NCBI GenBank assembly: GCA_002698995.1 | Contig: PAAX01000015.1 | Location: forward strand, 31,990-95,989 | From: Ignavibacteriota bacterium | Lineage (GTDB): Bacteria; Bacteroidota; Ignavibacteria; Ignavibacteriales; Melioribacteraceae | Direction: 5' to 3' | Length of the DNA: 64,000 bases | Shown here: positions 35,046 through 46,293 of the stretch, piece after piece | Layout of the letters: every line of letters begins with the position of its first letter | How positions within the stretch are numbered: position 1 is the stretch's first letter | Position numbers and translations under genes: made by a program | The notes under the pieces: generated by a model | The model's database searches: none | Told to the model about the DNA's origin: nothing | Seen by the model: only the letters and a program-made list of their open reading frames with translations

Positions 35046-36260
35046 ATGAAAGTCCCTTTATTAGACCTTAAACCTCAATATTATTCATTAAAAAAAGAAT
35101 TAGACGAAGCTGTTTTAAGAGTGTGTGAATCACAGATGTTTATACTTGGTAAAGAAGTAGATGAAATGGAAAAGGAATTTGCTCAATATTTAGGAGCAAA
35201 ACATGCAGTAGGTGTTTCTTCCGGTACAGATGCATTATTATTGGCTTTAATGGCAATTGATATTAAGCCTGAAGATGAAGTAATAATGCCTACTTATTCC
35301 TTTTTTGCTACTGCTGGTGTCGTTTCTAGATTAAATGCAAAACCGGTTTTTACTGATGTTGATCCGGTGACTTTTAATATTGATCCAAAAGATATTGAAA
35401 GCAAAATTACTGAAAAAACTAAAGCAATTATTCCGGTTCATCTGTATGGACAAAGTGCAGAAATGGATTCGATAATGGAAATTGCGGCAAAGTATAATCT
35501 AAAAGTAATCGAGGATGGGGCACAAGCAATATCAACTCAATATAAAGATGGAAGATGCGTTGGTACTATTGGTGATATCGGTTGTTATTCATTTTTTCCT
35601 AGTAAAAATCTAGGTTGTTTTGGTGATGCTGGTCTAGTAGTAACTAATGATGATGAGCTTGCTTATAAATTAAAAATAATGAGAGTTCACGGGATGGATC
35701 CAAAGTATTATCATAAAGTAATTGGAGGTAATTTCAGAATTGATGCTTTGCAAGCTGCTGTATTAAGAATTAAACTTCCTCATCTGGATTCATGGTCAGA
35801 GAAAAGAAGAATAAATGCTGATCTTTATAATAAATTGTTTATTGAAAGAGGATTAGCTGAAGAAACAGGAAAGATTATTTTTGATGATAAGAATTCTGTT
35901 CTTCTGCCTAAAGCTGTTTATAAAGATTCTAAAAGTGAATTGAAAAATTACCATATTTTTAATCAATACATAATAAGAGTTCAAAAAAGAAATTCATTGT
36001 TGGATCATCTACGAAAAAATGATATTGGATGCGATATATACTATCCGGTACCTTTTCACAGACAAGAGTGTTTTCAATACTTAGATAATAATGATCAAGA
36101 TTATCCAGTATCAAATTGTGCAGCAAATGATTCAATAGCATTGCCGATATTTCCGGAATTAACAGAAGAACAAATAACTTTTGTAGTTGATACAATTAGT
36201 GATTTCGTCAAAAATTCTGAAAATATCCCTTTGGAATGCGAAAACTGTTTTTGCAAATAA
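35046..36260 (+). CDS. DegT/DnrJ/EryC1/StrS family PLP aminotransferase
   Basis: 404 aa. Family motifs: VPLLDLKPQYYSLKKELDEA, the GVSSGTDALLLALMAI substrate region, PVHLYGQSAEMD, VIEDGAQAISTQYKDGR with the cofactor Asp, and the PLP Lys in SFFPSKNLGCFGDAG. Typical products are amino sugars for surface glycans. An inserted segment of about 30 residues (around 285-320, KIIFDDKNSVLLPKAV) lengthens it relative to common family members, and the last residues are Cys-rich (LECENCFCK). No sugar-nucleotide genes are adjacent, so the pathway is unknown. TTTGGAG precedes the ATG. Confidence 0.9.
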   Translation: MKVPLLDLKPQYYSLKKELDEAVLRVCESQMFILGKEVDEMEKEFAQYLGAKHAVGVSSGTDALLLALMAIDIKPEDEVIMPTYSFFATAGVVSRLNAKPVFTDVDPVTFNIDPKDIESKITEKTKAIIPVHLYGQSAEMDSIMEIAAKYNLKVIEDGAQAISTQYKDGRCVGTIGDIGCYSFFPSKNLGCFGDAGLVVTNDDELAYKLKIMRVHGMDPKYYHKVIGGNFRIDALQAAVLRIKLPHLDSWSEKRRINADLYNKLFIERGLAEETGKIIFDDKNSVLLPKAVYKDSKSELKNYHIFNQYIIRVQKRNSLLDHLRKNDIGCDIYYPVPFHRQECFQYLDNNDQDYPVSNCAANDSIALPIFPELTEEQITFVVDTISDFVKNSENIPLECENCFCK

Positions 36261-36273
36261 TTGATTTGTAATT

Positions 36274-36303
36274 AAAAATCCCACAATTATTAGTGGGATT
36301 TTT
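36274..36303 (+). terminator. Rho-independent terminator after the DegT gene
   Basis: AAAAATCCCAC and GTGGGATTTTT form an 11-bp stem around AATTATTA. Confidence 0.85.
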
Positions 36304-36374
36304 AATTCGAATGAAATAATGTTTGCAGATAAACACATATTAAATTATATTTTGTGCTCTGAAATTTTGGATTT

Positions 36375-36448
36375 GGGCCCATAGCTCAGTTGGTTAGAGC
36401 ATCTGACTCATAATCAGAGGGTCGGTGGTTCGAGCCCATCTGGGCCCA
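36375..36448 (+). tRNA. tRNA with CAU anticodon (elongator Met or Ile2)
   Basis: 74 bases fold as a full cloverleaf: acceptor GGGCCCA/TGGGCCC, D-arm starting GCTCAGTTGGTTAGAGC, anticodon stem TCTGA/TCAGA with loop CTCATAA, T-loop TTCGAGC and discriminator A. CCA is not encoded. The 1-72 pair is formed and the anticodon stem lacks three GC pairs, so it is not the initiator. Whether it is Met or Ile2 (C34 to lysidine by TilS) cannot be settled from the sequence alone. Confidence 0.95.
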
Positions 36449-36454
36449 CATTAT

Positions 36455-36490
36455 AAAGCCTTGTAATTAAATTAGTTACAAGGCTTTTTT
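36455..36490 (+). terminator. Rho-independent terminator after the tRNA
   Basis: AAAGCCTTGTAA (36455-36466) pairs perfectly with TTACAAGGCTTT (36476-36487), ending in a T-run. It begins 6 bases after the tRNA. Confidence 0.88.
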
Positions 36491-36549
36491 GTTTTTAATT
36501 TATCGGAATATTCTAAATTTATTTCGTCTTTTCCACAATCTGTTTGGTT

Positions 36550-37461
36550 CTAAAACAATCCTTCAATTGATAAATATCTTTCACCTGTATCATAATTGAA
36601 TCCTAATATGGTTGCACCACTTGGAATTTCTTCAATCTTTTTAGCTATTGCAGCTAAAGTTGCACCTGAAGAAATCCCTCCGAATATTCCTTCTTCTTTT
36701 GCAGATTTTTTTGCAAAATCGAAAGCTTCTTCTTTTGTTATTTGAATTGTTCCATCCAATATTTCAGTATTCAGATTTTTAGGAATAAATCCTGCTCCAA
36801 TACCTTGAATCGGGTGAGGACCTGGTTTACCGCCGCTAATAACTGGTGAATCAATCGGTTCAACTGCCAACACTTTCATGTTTGGAAATCTTTCTTTAAT
36901 TATTTCTGCAACTCCGGTTATATGTCCACCTGTACCTACACCGGTAATCAAATAATCAATTCCTTCAGGAAAATCATTAAGTATTTCTTTTGCAGTGGTT
37001 CTTTTATGAATTTCAATATTTGCTTCATTTTCAAATTGCTGAGGCATCCAGGCATTAGGATTGCTTTTAACAATTTCAGAAGCTTTTTCAATTGCGCCTT
37101 TCATTCCTAATTCTCTTGGAGTCAGTTCAAATTCAGCTCCATAAACCGACATTAATCTTCTACGTTCAATTGACATAGATTCCGGCATTACCAAAATTAA
37201 TTTGTATCCTTTTACGGCTGCAACCATTGCTAAACCGATACCGGTATTGCCTGAAGTCGGTTCTACAATAATACTTCCTTCTTTAAGCATTCCTTTTCTT
37301 TCGGCATCTTCAATCATTGAAAGTGCAATTCTGTCTTTAATACTTCCACCGGGATTTGCTCTTTCTAACTTTATGTAAACGTTATGATTTGCTCCAAACA
37401 ATCGATTTATTTTAACATGCGGAGTATTTCCGATTGTCATCAATATATTATCTACTTTCAT
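36550..37461 (-). CDS. cysK: Cysteine synthase (O-acetylserine sulfhydrylase)
   Basis: 303 aa PLP enzyme making cysteine from O-acetylserine and sulfide. The PLP Lys lies in [12 protein letters not shown], the substrate loop in [17 protein letters not shown], the phosphate loop in [14 protein letters not shown], and [11 protein letters not shown] is conserved near the end. The start at 37461 ([14 protein letters not shown]) is chosen because AAAGG lies 6 bases upstream; an in-frame ATG 30 bases earlier would overlap the end of cysE. It follows cysE by 20 bp, giving a complete two-step cysteine operon. Confidence 0.95.
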   Translation of the reverse strand: MKVDNILMTIGNTPHVKINRLFGANHNVYIKLERANPGGSIKDRIALSMIEDAERKGMLKEGSIIVEPTSGNTGIGLAMVAAVKGYKLILVMPESMSIERRRLMSVYGAEFELTPRELGMKGAIEKASEIVKSNPNAWMPQQFENEANIEIHKRTTAKEILNDFPEGIDYLITGVGTGGHITGVAEIIKERFPNMKVLAVEPIDSPVISGGKPGPHPIQGIGAGFIPKNLNTEILDGTIQITKEEAFDFAKKSAKEEGIFGGISSGATLAAIAKKIEEIPSGATILGFNYDTGERYLSIEGLF

Positions 37462-37481
37462 TTTTTTACCTTTCCTTTTTA

Positions 37482-38330
37482 TTAAATACAAAAATCCAGA
37501 TATTCGTTTGTATCCTTTTCATTTTTAAAAGCTATTTCATTTTTATTATATACAACTGAATTAGGAGAAAGACTTTTTGTAATCCAAGTGTTACCTCCAA
37601 TTACCGAACCTTTACCAATTACGGTATCTCCACCAAGAATTACAGCATTAGAATATATAATAACATCATCTTCAATAGTTGGATGCCTTTTCGTATTTGC
37701 CAATTTCTTTTGAACACTTAATGCTCCTAGTGTAACACCTTGATAGATTTTTACATTATTTCCTATTTGACAGGTTTCACCAATTACTATTCCAGTACCA
37801 TGATCAATAAAAAACGAATCTCCAATTTTAGCACCTGGATGAATGTCTATCCCGGTAATTTGATGGGCATATTCAGTAAACACTCTTGGTAGTATAGAAA
37901 CTTTCAACTCATATAACTCATGAGCAAATCGATAAATAGCAATTGCAAGAAATCCGGGATAAGCTAAAATTACTTCGTCAATACTTTCGGCTGCGGGATC
38001 ACCGGAATATATTGCTTCAGCATCTTCCCAAAGACTTTTATTAATGGAAGGTAACTTTTCAAAATATTTATCGGCAATTTCTTCATATTTCTTTTCCATT
38101 CCATTATTCAAAGAAAGAAGCAAAGTTTTTAGATTTCTTTTAAGCAAGTTTATCTTACTAGTTATTTCTTCTTCAGTAAAATATGTCTGCTCAGTGTAAT
38201 GGGGGAAAAGTAATTGAAGCAGATCCTTAATAAATGTATGCGTTACAGATTTTACTGGTAATTTAGTTGGATGATTAATCCTTTTATATAATAATTCTCT
38301 TGAAAACAATTCAAAATTGTTAGTATTCAT
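37482..38330 (-). CDS. cysE: Serine O-acetyltransferase
   Basis: 282 aa. N-terminal helical domain (1-160) followed by a left-handed beta-helix of hexapeptide repeats with [19 protein letters not shown] (catalytic His-Asp region), [20 protein letters not shown] and [16 protein letters not shown]. Transfers acetyl from acetyl-CoA to serine, supplying CysK encoded immediately downstream. Longer N-terminal domain than the E. coli enzyme's active core, similar to the plant/EpsC-like SATs with an extended helical part. A palindrome at 38410-38430 upstream may take part in regulation. Confidence 0.93.
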   Translation of the reverse strand: MNTNNFELFSRELLYKRINHPTKLPVKSVTHTFIKDLLQLLFPHYTEQTYFTEEEITSKINLLKRNLKTLLLSLNNGMEKKYEEIADKYFEKLPSINKSLWEDAEAIYSGDPAAESIDEVILAYPGFLAIAIYRFAHELYELKVSILPRVFTEYAHQITGIDIHPGAKIGDSFFIDHGTGIVIGETCQIGNNVKIYQGVTLGALSVQKKLANTKRHPTIEDDVIIYSNAVILGGDTVIGKGSVIGGNTWITKSLSPNSVVYNKNEIAFKNEKDTNEYLDFCI

Positions 38331-40078
<1,748 letters not shown>

Positions 40079-40081
40079 GTT

Positions 40082-40489
40082 ATGAAAGAAATTAAATTAG
40101 AAATAGTAACTCCTTCAAAAACTGCTTTTAGCGGAGCAATTAATTCTATAAGTGTTCCCGGAACATCGGGAGCATTTCAAGTTTTATATAATCATGCTCC
40201 CATTTTAAGCTCCTTTGAAATCGGTGTAATAAAAATTAGTGATTCGAATAATAACGAACTTATTTTTGCTACAAGCGGAGGTACTATTGAGGTTCTTGAA
40301 AATAAGATTTTAATTTTAGCCGAAAGTTTGGAAAGACCAAAGGAAATAGATATTAATAGAGCAGAAAAAGCAAAGGATAGAGCAAAGGAAAGATTGGCTT
40401 CTAAAGGTAAGGAAATTGATCAATCTAGAGCCGAAGCTGCATTACAAAGAGCTATTAATAGGATTAAAGTCAGCAAGAATTATTCTTAA
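40082..40489 (+). CDS. atpC: ATP synthase F1 subunit epsilon
   Basis: 135 aa. N-terminal beta-sandwich (ITSV-type: KLEIVTPSKTAFSGAINSIS, PGTSGAFQVLYNHAPILSS) and C-terminal helical hairpin (IDINRAEKAKDRAKERL, RAEAALQRAINRIKVS). Links rotor to catalysis and can inhibit ATP hydrolysis. Directly follows atpD; a bidirectional terminator follows. Confidence 0.95.
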   Translation: MKEIKLEIVTPSKTAFSGAINSISVPGTSGAFQVLYNHAPILSSFEIGVIKISDSNNNELIFATSGGTIEVLENKILILAESLERPKEIDINRAEKAKDRAKERLASKGKEIDQSRAEAALQRAINRIKVSKNYS

Positions 40490-40512
40490 TTAGATATATT
40501 TAACTATTTTAT

Positions 40513-40550
40513 AAAAAAGCGGTTAGGTAATTTTACTTAATCGCTTTTTT
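40513..40550. terminator. Bidirectional terminator between atpC and the LON-domain gene
   Basis: AAAAAAGCGGTTAGGTAA pairs with TTACTTAATCGCTTTTTT with two mismatches or wobbles; both flanks are A/T runs. It lies between convergent genes. Confidence 0.8.
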
Positions 40551-41175
40551 AGTTTAAATATCCGTCATTCATCATAAGATTTTTTACTTCATTTGTATTT
40601 TCAATATATTTATTGAGTCTATCAAAATGATTCATTAAATACTCTATTCTTTCATTTTCATTTCGGAGCACGAGCAGATCTTGCTGTTGATTTAGAGTTA
40701 AACCGCATTTTTCTGCAATTTTAAAGGATTTTAGGTTTGTATTCGAAAGATTTCGCCAGTAATTATCAGATAAAGATAATTGTGAATATTCTACAATATC
40801 CTTAAAAATATCGATTAATTTAACAACATTAATATCATTAACTAAAACGGATTCTTCATCAAAATATGGAATTATTGTTGCTTCATAATATCCGTAAATA
40901 GTCACATCTTTATTTAATATCTTAAATCGATCATAACCTTTTACAATAATATCCATGCTCCCATTATCATAGGATTTAATTACTTCGTCAACTTTAACAT
41001 AACATCCAATCTCTGAAATTCTATTTTCTAAATTAGATACAACTCCAAATCCTTCATCATAGTGAATTGCATCAGTAACCATTTTCTTATATCGTTCTTC
41101 AAAAATGTGAAGTGGATATTTAGCTTTCGGAAAAACAACTAAATTCAATGGAAATATCGGAATTATTGATTTCAT
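40549..41175 (-). CDS. LON substrate-binding (LON-N) domain protein
   Basis: 208 aa. Matches the stand-alone N-terminal LON domain: IPIFPLNLVVFPKAKYPLHI at the start, FEERYKKMV, then GFGVVS and EIGCYVKVDEV, and a helical C-terminal part. There is no ATPase or protease domain. Role unknown; in the parent protease this domain recognises substrates. It is on the reverse strand downstream of the superoxide dismutase gene, separated by a terminator. Confidence 0.88.
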   Translation of the reverse strand: MKSIIPIFPLNLVVFPKAKYPLHIFEERYKKMVTDAIHYDEGFGVVSNLENRISEIGCYVKVDEVIKSYDNGSMDIIVKGYDRFKILNKDVTIYGYYEATIIPYFDEESVLVNDINVVKLIDIFKDIVEYSQLSLSDNYWRNLSNTNLKSFKIAEKCGLTLNQQQDLLVLRNENERIEYLMNHFDRLNKYIENTNEVKNLMMNDGYLN

Positions 41176-41191
41176 ATGATTTTTATTTATT

Positions 41192-41224
41192 AAAAAGCCT
41201 AAAGACCAAAATGATCTTTAGGCT
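41192..41224 (-). terminator. Terminator after the superoxide dismutase gene
   Basis: On the reverse strand AGCCTAAAGA and TCTTTAGGCT form a perfect 10-bp stem with a 9-base loop followed by TTTTT. Confidence 0.85.
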
Positions 41225-41251
41225 GAATACAAAAAAGAAATTTAGTATTAT

Positions 41252-41965
41252 TTATTTAGCTTCTTCAAATCTTTTTGCAACTTCATCCCAGTTAACTACA
41301 TTCCAAAATGCTGAGATATAATCAGGTCTTCTATTTTGATAATTAAGATAATAAGCATGCTCCCAAACATCTAATCCAAAAATAGGAGTTCCTTTTACTT
41401 CGGCAACATCCATTAAAGGATTATCTTGGTTTGGAGTTGAAGAAACAACTAATTTCCCATCAACAACTACAAGCCATGCCCAGCCTGAACCGAATCTGTT
41501 TGCAGCAGCATTTGCAAATTCTTCTTTGAATTTATCAAAAGAACCGAAAGCTGAATTAATTGCATCTGCTAATTCACCAGTAGGATTTCCACCTTTATTT
41601 GGACCCATAACTGACCAGAATAATGAATGATTATAATGACCACCACCGTTATTTCTTACAGCAGTATTTTTAGAGGCATTTACCATTAATTCTTCCAATG
41701 ATTTTCCTTCCAAGTCAGTTCCTTCAACAGCAGCATTTAATTTAGCAACATATCCGGCATGATGTTTACCATGATGAATTTCCATAGTTCTCGCATCAAT
41801 ATGCGGTTCTAAAGCATTAAAGTCATAAGGCAATTGTGGTAATTCGAATTTAGCCATTTTATTATTACTCCTTTTATTTAAGTTTTCTAAAATATTTCCT
41901 TTTACATTAACGGTTGAAGCCGCCAATGTAAGTCCTACTGAGTACAAAAATTTTCTTCTATCCAT
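41252..41965 (-). CDS. Fe/Mn superoxide dismutase with a possible export signal and an internal start
   Basis: 237 aa from 41965. Residues 1-36 resemble a twin-arginine-type leader ([16 protein letters not shown]). The mature enzyme starts at the second Met (codon 41857-41855, [13 protein letters not shown]), where AAGGAG lies 10 bases upstream, so both an exported and a cytosolic form could be made. Metal ligands are visible in [25 protein letters not shown] and [15 protein letters not shown]. Fe or Mn preference is not decided. The gene ends a four-gene operon with Rrf2, an unknown protein and an A-type Fe-S carrier. Confidence 0.93.
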   Translation of the reverse strand: MDRRKFLYSVGLTLAASTVNVKGNILENLNKRSNNKMAKFELPQLPYDFNALEPHIDARTMEIHHGKHHAGYVAKLNAAVEGTDLEGKSLEELMVNASKNTAVRNNGGGHYNHSLFWSVMGPNKGGNPTGELADAINSAFGSFDKFKEEFANAAANRFGSGWAWLVVVDGKLVVSSTPNQDNPLMDVAEVKGTPIFGLDVWEHAYYLNYQNRRPDYISAFWNVVNWDEVAKRFEEAK

Positions 41966-41984
41966 AATAACGCATCCTTTTTAA

Positions 41985-42335
41985 TTAAACACCAAAAGAT
42001 TCACCACAGCCGCAAGTTTTTTTAGCATTAGGATTATTAAAAACAAATCCCTTACCATTAAGACCGTCGCTGAAATCTAAAACTGTTCCCATTAAATAGA
42101 ATAAACTCTTTCCATCGATAAAAAGTTTAATTCCATCTTTTTCAATAACTGTATCTCCATCTTTAGGAGAAGCATCAAAACCAAGTTGATAAGTTAAACC
42201 GGAGCATCCTCCACCTTTTACACCTACTCTTAAACCGTAACCTTTTTCTATATTATTTTCTTCCATAACTTTCTGCACTTGCTTAGCAGCTTTTTCAGTT
42301 ATTTGAATTTCACTTGCAGTATTTATTTCGTTCAT
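41985..42335 (-). CDS. A-type Fe-S cluster carrier (IscA/ErpA/SufA family)
   Basis: 116 aa. The three ligand cysteines are in KGGGCSGLTY and at the C-terminus in KKTCGCGESF. Delivers Fe-S clusters to target proteins. The N-terminal part is a little extended. It lies between the unknown 104-aa protein and superoxide dismutase genes and is probably controlled by the Rrf2 protein. Which of IscA, ErpA or SufA it is cannot be told. Confidence 0.93.
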   Translation of the reverse strand: MNEINTASEIQITEKAAKQVQKVMEENNIEKGYGLRVGVKGGGCSGLTYQLGFDASPKDGDTVIEKDGIKLFIDGKSLFYLMGTVLDFSDGLNGKGFVFNNPNAKKTCGCGESFGV

Positions 42336-42350
42336 ATTTATGCCTCCGAT

Positions 42351-42665
42351 TTACTGTGAAACTTCTTCAGTTTCGCTTAATTCTTCTTTTTTAACAAAAT
42401 CCTCTACAATAAAATTCACTTTCCAAGTATTGTGAGAAAGCATCACCAATTTACCTTTTTCTTCGAGAGATTTAGTAAATAAAATTGCTAATTCTTCAGC
42501 TTGCGGAGTTTTTATTTTTTCTCCTTTCAAATTGAAGTAAGTAAAAACTGCATATTGTATATCTCTCAGAAAGATATTTGAGTTAAAGTGAATAGGGTAC
42601 TTTTCACGCATAAATCTAAAAAATTCATCTTCATTAGCTAAAAGCTGATTAAGTTTTGTTTCCAT
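42351..42665 (-). CDS. Conserved-looking 104-aa protein of unknown function
   Basis: Not recognised. Soluble, no signal peptide, charged C-terminus (KKEELSETEE). Contains FFRFMREKYPIHFNSN and VFTYFNLKGEKIKTPQAEEL; helical with one beta-like stretch (HNTWKVNFIVEDFV). Starts at the last base of the Rrf2 gene and precedes the A-type carrier gene by 15 bp, so it is almost certainly in the same operon and may serve Fe-S assembly or redox sensing. No Cys, so it does not itself ligate a cluster through cysteines. Confidence 0.7.
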   Translation of the reverse strand: METKLNQLLANEDEFFRFMREKYPIHFNSNIFLRDIQYAVFTYFNLKGEKIKTPQAEELAILFTKSLEEKGKLVMLSHNTWKVNFIVEDFVKKEELSETEEVSQ

Positions 42666-43072
42666 TATATTATCTCGGCTAAGTTAGTTTGTTTAAACAT
42701 TATTTCCAATTTATCTTGAATCTTACTTAAAGGATTTCTTAAACAGCAATTTTCAAATCTTGCACAGTCATTAATTGTCGGTTTTTCCACAAAGCAATCA
42801 GTTAGTTGAATCTTTTGCTCAAGAGCATTTATAATGTCAAATAGGGAATAATTAGTAAGCTGATTATTAACAATATACCCTCCTTTATTTCCCATTTGCG
42901 AAATAATTATTTTATTCTTTACTAATTTCTGAAGTATTTTTGATAATAATTCATAAGGAATATTTTCTCTATCACTAATTTCTTTAGCACTAATACAACA
43001 TTCATTAGAATTTTTATCTATATACCTTAATGCAAGTAAAGCATATTCAACTGATTTTGGTATTTTTAACAT
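42665..43072 (-). CDS. Rrf2 family regulator with Cys cluster (IscR-like)
   Basis: 135 aa. Winged helix with AKEISDRENIPYELLSKILQ and the wing QMGNKGGYIV. The C-terminal half carries CFVEKPTINDCARFENCC, the Cys pattern used by IscR, NsrR or RsrR to bind a [2Fe-2S] or [4Fe-4S] cluster. With the palindrome at 43083 it probably represses its own operon (unknown protein, A-type carrier, SOD) according to Fe-S or redox state. First gene of the operon, 71 bp after nuoN on the same strand. Confidence 0.9.
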   Translation of the reverse strand: MLKIPKSVEYALLALRYIDKNSNECCISAKEISDRENIPYELLSKILQKLVKNKIIISQMGNKGGYIVNNQLTNYSLFDIINALEQKIQLTDCFVEKPTINDCARFENCCLRNPLSKIQDKLEIMFKQTNLAEII

Positions 43073-43082
43073 TTTATAAATA

Positions 43083-43097
43083 CGACTTATTTAGTCG
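43083..43097. promoter_or_regulatory. Probable Rrf2 operator
   Basis: CGACT-TATTT-AGTCG, a perfect inverted repeat that ends 11 bases before the Rrf2 start codon, a typical place for autoregulation. The AT-rich centre and the GACT/AGTC arms resemble sites known for Rrf2 proteins. Confidence 0.55.
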
Positions 43098-43143
43098 GAC
43101 TTAACTTAACAAAAAAAACAGTCATTGTCAAAATCAGTAATAA

Positions 43144-44652
43144 TTATTTAGTAAGAATATTCAAACAGTTTTGCGCAAACGAAACGATCGGAGTAAAATA
43201 AATTCCGAATAAAAGCACAGGAATTACTAATGCCAGCACAATAATTCTTGGCTGCAATGTTGGAATTACTGCTTGAGTGCTTTCATTTGCCTTATTAAGA
43301 TACATATGTTTTAGTACTCTAACATAGTAGTATAAAGAAACAACAGTATTTAATAATGCTATAACTGCAACAGTAATCATATTTGCATCAACTAGAGCAA
43401 TAAACAAATACAACTTTGCAATAAATCCTGCTGTTGGTGGTAAACCGGTAAGCGAAACTAAAAATATAGCTAAAGAAACACCTAATAGAGGGGAAGTGTA
43501 ACCTATACCATCATAATCATGAATATCTTCTGAATTGATTTTATTTGCTATTAAATTAACAATAAAGAAAGCGCCAAGATTCATGATCATATAAATGAAG
43601 AAATATATTAAAACTGCGAGCAAACCTTGATCAGATAAAACTGCTAAACCTAGTAATAAATAACCGGCATGTGCAATACTTGAATATGCAAGCATTCTTT
43701 TTAAGTTGCTTTGAGAAAGAGCAGAAAAGTTGCCTAACGTCATTGTTAATATGGCAATAATAATTAACAATGTCTGCCAATCAAAAATACCAAGCAAATG
43801 CCAATTTCCGCTTGCATCTGTATATGATACAAAAGAAGTCTTTATAAAACGGATTAATAAAGCAAATCCCGCTGCTTTACTTGCTACTGATAAATAAGCA
43901 GTTATTGATATAGGAGCTCCTTCATAAACATCTGGAGTCCAAAAATGGAATGGTGCTGCAGAAATTTTATAACCGATTCCAACAAAAATTAAAATCAAAG
44001 AGAAACCAAGTGTAGTTAAATTAATACTTCCAGCTTGTAAAAGAGTATTTAATTCATAAAGATTTGTTGTTCCTGTAAGTCCATATACAATTGAAATACC
44101 AAATAACATTAATCCGGATGAGACAGAACCATATATTAAATATTTAAGTGAAGCTTCTGCATTTCTTTCAGATAGTTTAGTAAAACCGGTAAGAACATAA
44201 GATGAAAGAGATAACAGTTCTACAGAAAGATAAATAAGAATTAAATCTGAAGCAGAAACCATGAACATCATACCTAAAGCCATTCCAAGCAATAAAGCAT
44301 AATATTCGCCGGATCTGTCAAAAGTTTTTATAATTTCATTAGAATGAGAACTGAAGAAAATGATAATAATTGTTGTAACAAGAATAATAATTTTGAAATA
44401 GTTTGAGAATCCATCGAGTGTAAACATTCCATACTTTTCGTCACCGACAGTAAAACCGAAATTAGCAAAATCCATCTGAGCAAAAACAAAGTATCCGGTT
44501 ACTAAAAGTCCGACTAAAACTATATAGGGAATAATCTTCTTATCTTTATCAAAAATCAGATCGAACAAAACTGTTAAAACAATAGTGATCGATAAAGCAA
44601 TTTCCGGTATAACAAAAGATATTGAATTGAATATATTCGATAAATCCATCAT
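43144..44652 (-). CDS. nuoN: NADH-quinone oxidoreductase subunit N
   Basis: 502 aa, about 14 membrane helices, one of the three antiporter-like proton-pumping subunits of complex I. Motifs include LLALGMALGMMFMV-like helix 4-5, SVELLSLSSYVLTGFTK and FHFWTPDVYEGAP with the conserved Lys/Glu in the proton path. Last gene of the nuo operon, 2 bp after nuoM. Confidence 0.95.
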   Translation of the reverse strand: MMDLSNIFNSISFVIPEIALSITIVLTVLFDLIFDKDKKIIPYIVLVGLLVTGYFVFAQMDFANFGFTVGDEKYGMFTLDGFSNYFKIIILVTTIIIIFFSSHSNEIIKTFDRSGEYYALLLGMALGMMFMVSASDLILIYLSVELLSLSSYVLTGFTKLSERNAEASLKYLIYGSVSSGLMLFGISIVYGLTGTTNLYELNTLLQAGSINLTTLGFSLILIFVGIGYKISAAPFHFWTPDVYEGAPISITAYLSVASKAAGFALLIRFIKTSFVSYTDASGNWHLLGIFDWQTLLIIIAILTMTLGNFSALSQSNLKRMLAYSSIAHAGYLLLGLAVLSDQGLLAVLIYFFIYMIMNLGAFFIVNLIANKINSEDIHDYDGIGYTSPLLGVSLAIFLVSLTGLPPTAGFIAKLYLFIALVDANMITVAVIALLNTVVSLYYYVRVLKHMYLNKANESTQAVIPTLQPRIIVLALVIPVLLFGIYFTPIVSFAQNCLNILTK

Positions 44653-44654
44653 TC

Positions 44655-46256
44655 TTATAATCCACCAATTGAAATATTTTGGAATCCGTTAGAAACAAAT
44701 CTCACTAATTCATTTACAGAAGAATTCATAACATCCAGCATTGCAGAAGGATAAATTCCTAAGAAAATTACAATAACAGCAAGAGGAATAAGCATTAAAT
44801 ATTCTCTACCATCTAAATCAGTAAGGGACGACCATTTCTCATTAAGTTTTCCGAAGAAAATTCTCTGTAAAGTCCAAAGCATATAAGCAGCACCTAATAA
44901 AATTCCAAGAGTTGAAATCATTGCTAATATTCTCGTAGTATCAACTCCAAAGGCACCGACAAATACAAGTGCTTCAGAAATAAAACCGCTCATTCCGGGA
45001 AGACCAATTGCAGCAAAGAAGGCAACAGTTACAAATCCGGTATAAACCGGCATTTGAGAAGCTAAACCGCCAAAATCATTAATGCCTCTTGTATGAGCTC
45101 TATCATAAATAACTCCAACAATCAAGAAGAGCATAGCAGTTATAGTACCGTGATTGAACATTTGGAAAATAGCACCGTTTATTCCAACTGTAGAGAGTGA
45201 AGCCATTCCCAGCATTACATATCCCATATGCGAGATTGATGAGTAAGCTATAAGTTTCTTGAAATCTTTTTGTGCTAAAGCAACAAGAGCACCGTAAATA
45301 ATATTTATCATTCCAAATAAGCCGATATACCAGGCTAATTGTGTGGTAATTTCTGGGAATATTGGAAAACTGATTCTTAAAATGCCATAAGTACCTAATT
45401 TAAGAAGAACACCAGCAAGAATAACCGAAATAGGAGTCGGTGCTTCAACGTGTGCATCGGGAAGCCAAGTATGGAAAGGGAACATAGGTATTTTAATTGC
45501 AAATCCAACAAATAATGCAATGTAAGCAACCATTCTTAAATTATTAGGATTAAACGGAGAAAGAATTCCATCAGCAGTATAATTTGCTTGATCCATTAAA
45601 GCGAGCAGATTAAAAGTAAATACTTTTGATCCGTCAGATAGAACTTCTTGGGCACTGAAATATAAACCAATCATAACAAGAAGCATAAATACTGAACCAA
45701 ACAAAGTATAGATAAAGAACTTGATAGCAGCATATTCTTTACGAGGACCACCCCAGATACCAATTAAGAAATACATTGGAAGAAGCATTATTTCCCAGAA
45801 AACATAGAATAAGAAGAAATCTAATGCTACAAATGTTCCCATCATTCCGGTATCTAAAAGTAGAAATAACGCAAAATAACCTTTAATTGATTTGTTAATA
45901 TTCCATGAAGAAAGAGTAGCAATAAAAGAAATTAATGCCGTTAAAATTATCATCGGCATGCTCAATCCGTCAACCCCCATGAAATAGTCAACTTTTACAG
46001 TACCCAACCATGAAAGTCCTGTAATTTCGATCCATCTGAATTTTTCAACGAACTGGAAAGTTGATTGTTCAAATATACCGGTTGAAGTAAAATTAAAATT
46101 AGCCAGAAGAAATACGGAAAGTATTAACTGTATACCGGTAATTAAAAGGGTAGTATATTTAATTTCTTTTACTTTACTGCTAGGTAATGCAAGAATAATA
46201 ATCATACCAAGCACAGGTAAAAAGGTTATTAGTGATAAAAATGGAATTCCGTTCAT
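44655..46256 (-). CDS. nuoM: NADH-quinone oxidoreductase subunit M
   Basis: 533 aa, 14 membrane helices. Characteristic DYFMGVDGLSMPMIILTALI, FYVFWEIMLLPMYFLIGIWG with the conserved Glu, FPFHTWLPDAHVEAPTPISV and AYSSISHMGYVMLG. Proton-pumping antiporter-like subunit. It lies between nuoL (37 bp gap) and nuoN. Confidence 0.96.
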   Translation of the reverse strand: MNGIPFLSLITFLPVLGMIIILALPSSKVKEIKYTTLLITGIQLILSVFLLANFNFTSTGIFEQSTFQFVEKFRWIEITGLSWLGTVKVDYFMGVDGLSMPMIILTALISFIATLSSWNINKSIKGYFALFLLLDTGMMGTFVALDFFLFYVFWEIMLLPMYFLIGIWGGPRKEYAAIKFFIYTLFGSVFMLLVMIGLYFSAQEVLSDGSKVFTFNLLALMDQANYTADGILSPFNPNNLRMVAYIALFVGFAIKIPMFPFHTWLPDAHVEAPTPISVILAGVLLKLGTYGILRISFPIFPEITTQLAWYIGLFGMINIIYGALVALAQKDFKKLIAYSSISHMGYVMLGMASLSTVGINGAIFQMFNHGTITAMLFLIVGVIYDRAHTRGINDFGGLASQMPVYTGFVTVAFFAAIGLPGMSGFISEALVFVGAFGVDTTRILAMISTLGILLGAAYMLWTLQRIFFGKLNEKWSSLTDLDGREYLMLIPLAVIVIFLGIYPSAMLDVMNSSVNELVRFVSNGFQNISIGGL

Positions 46257-46293
46257 AACTGCAAAAAATCCTTATTTGTTATTTAATGCCGAA

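Noticed and set aside
36375..36448. Initiator tRNA
   Set aside because: It has a paired first base pair and lacks the three GC pairs in the anticodon stem.
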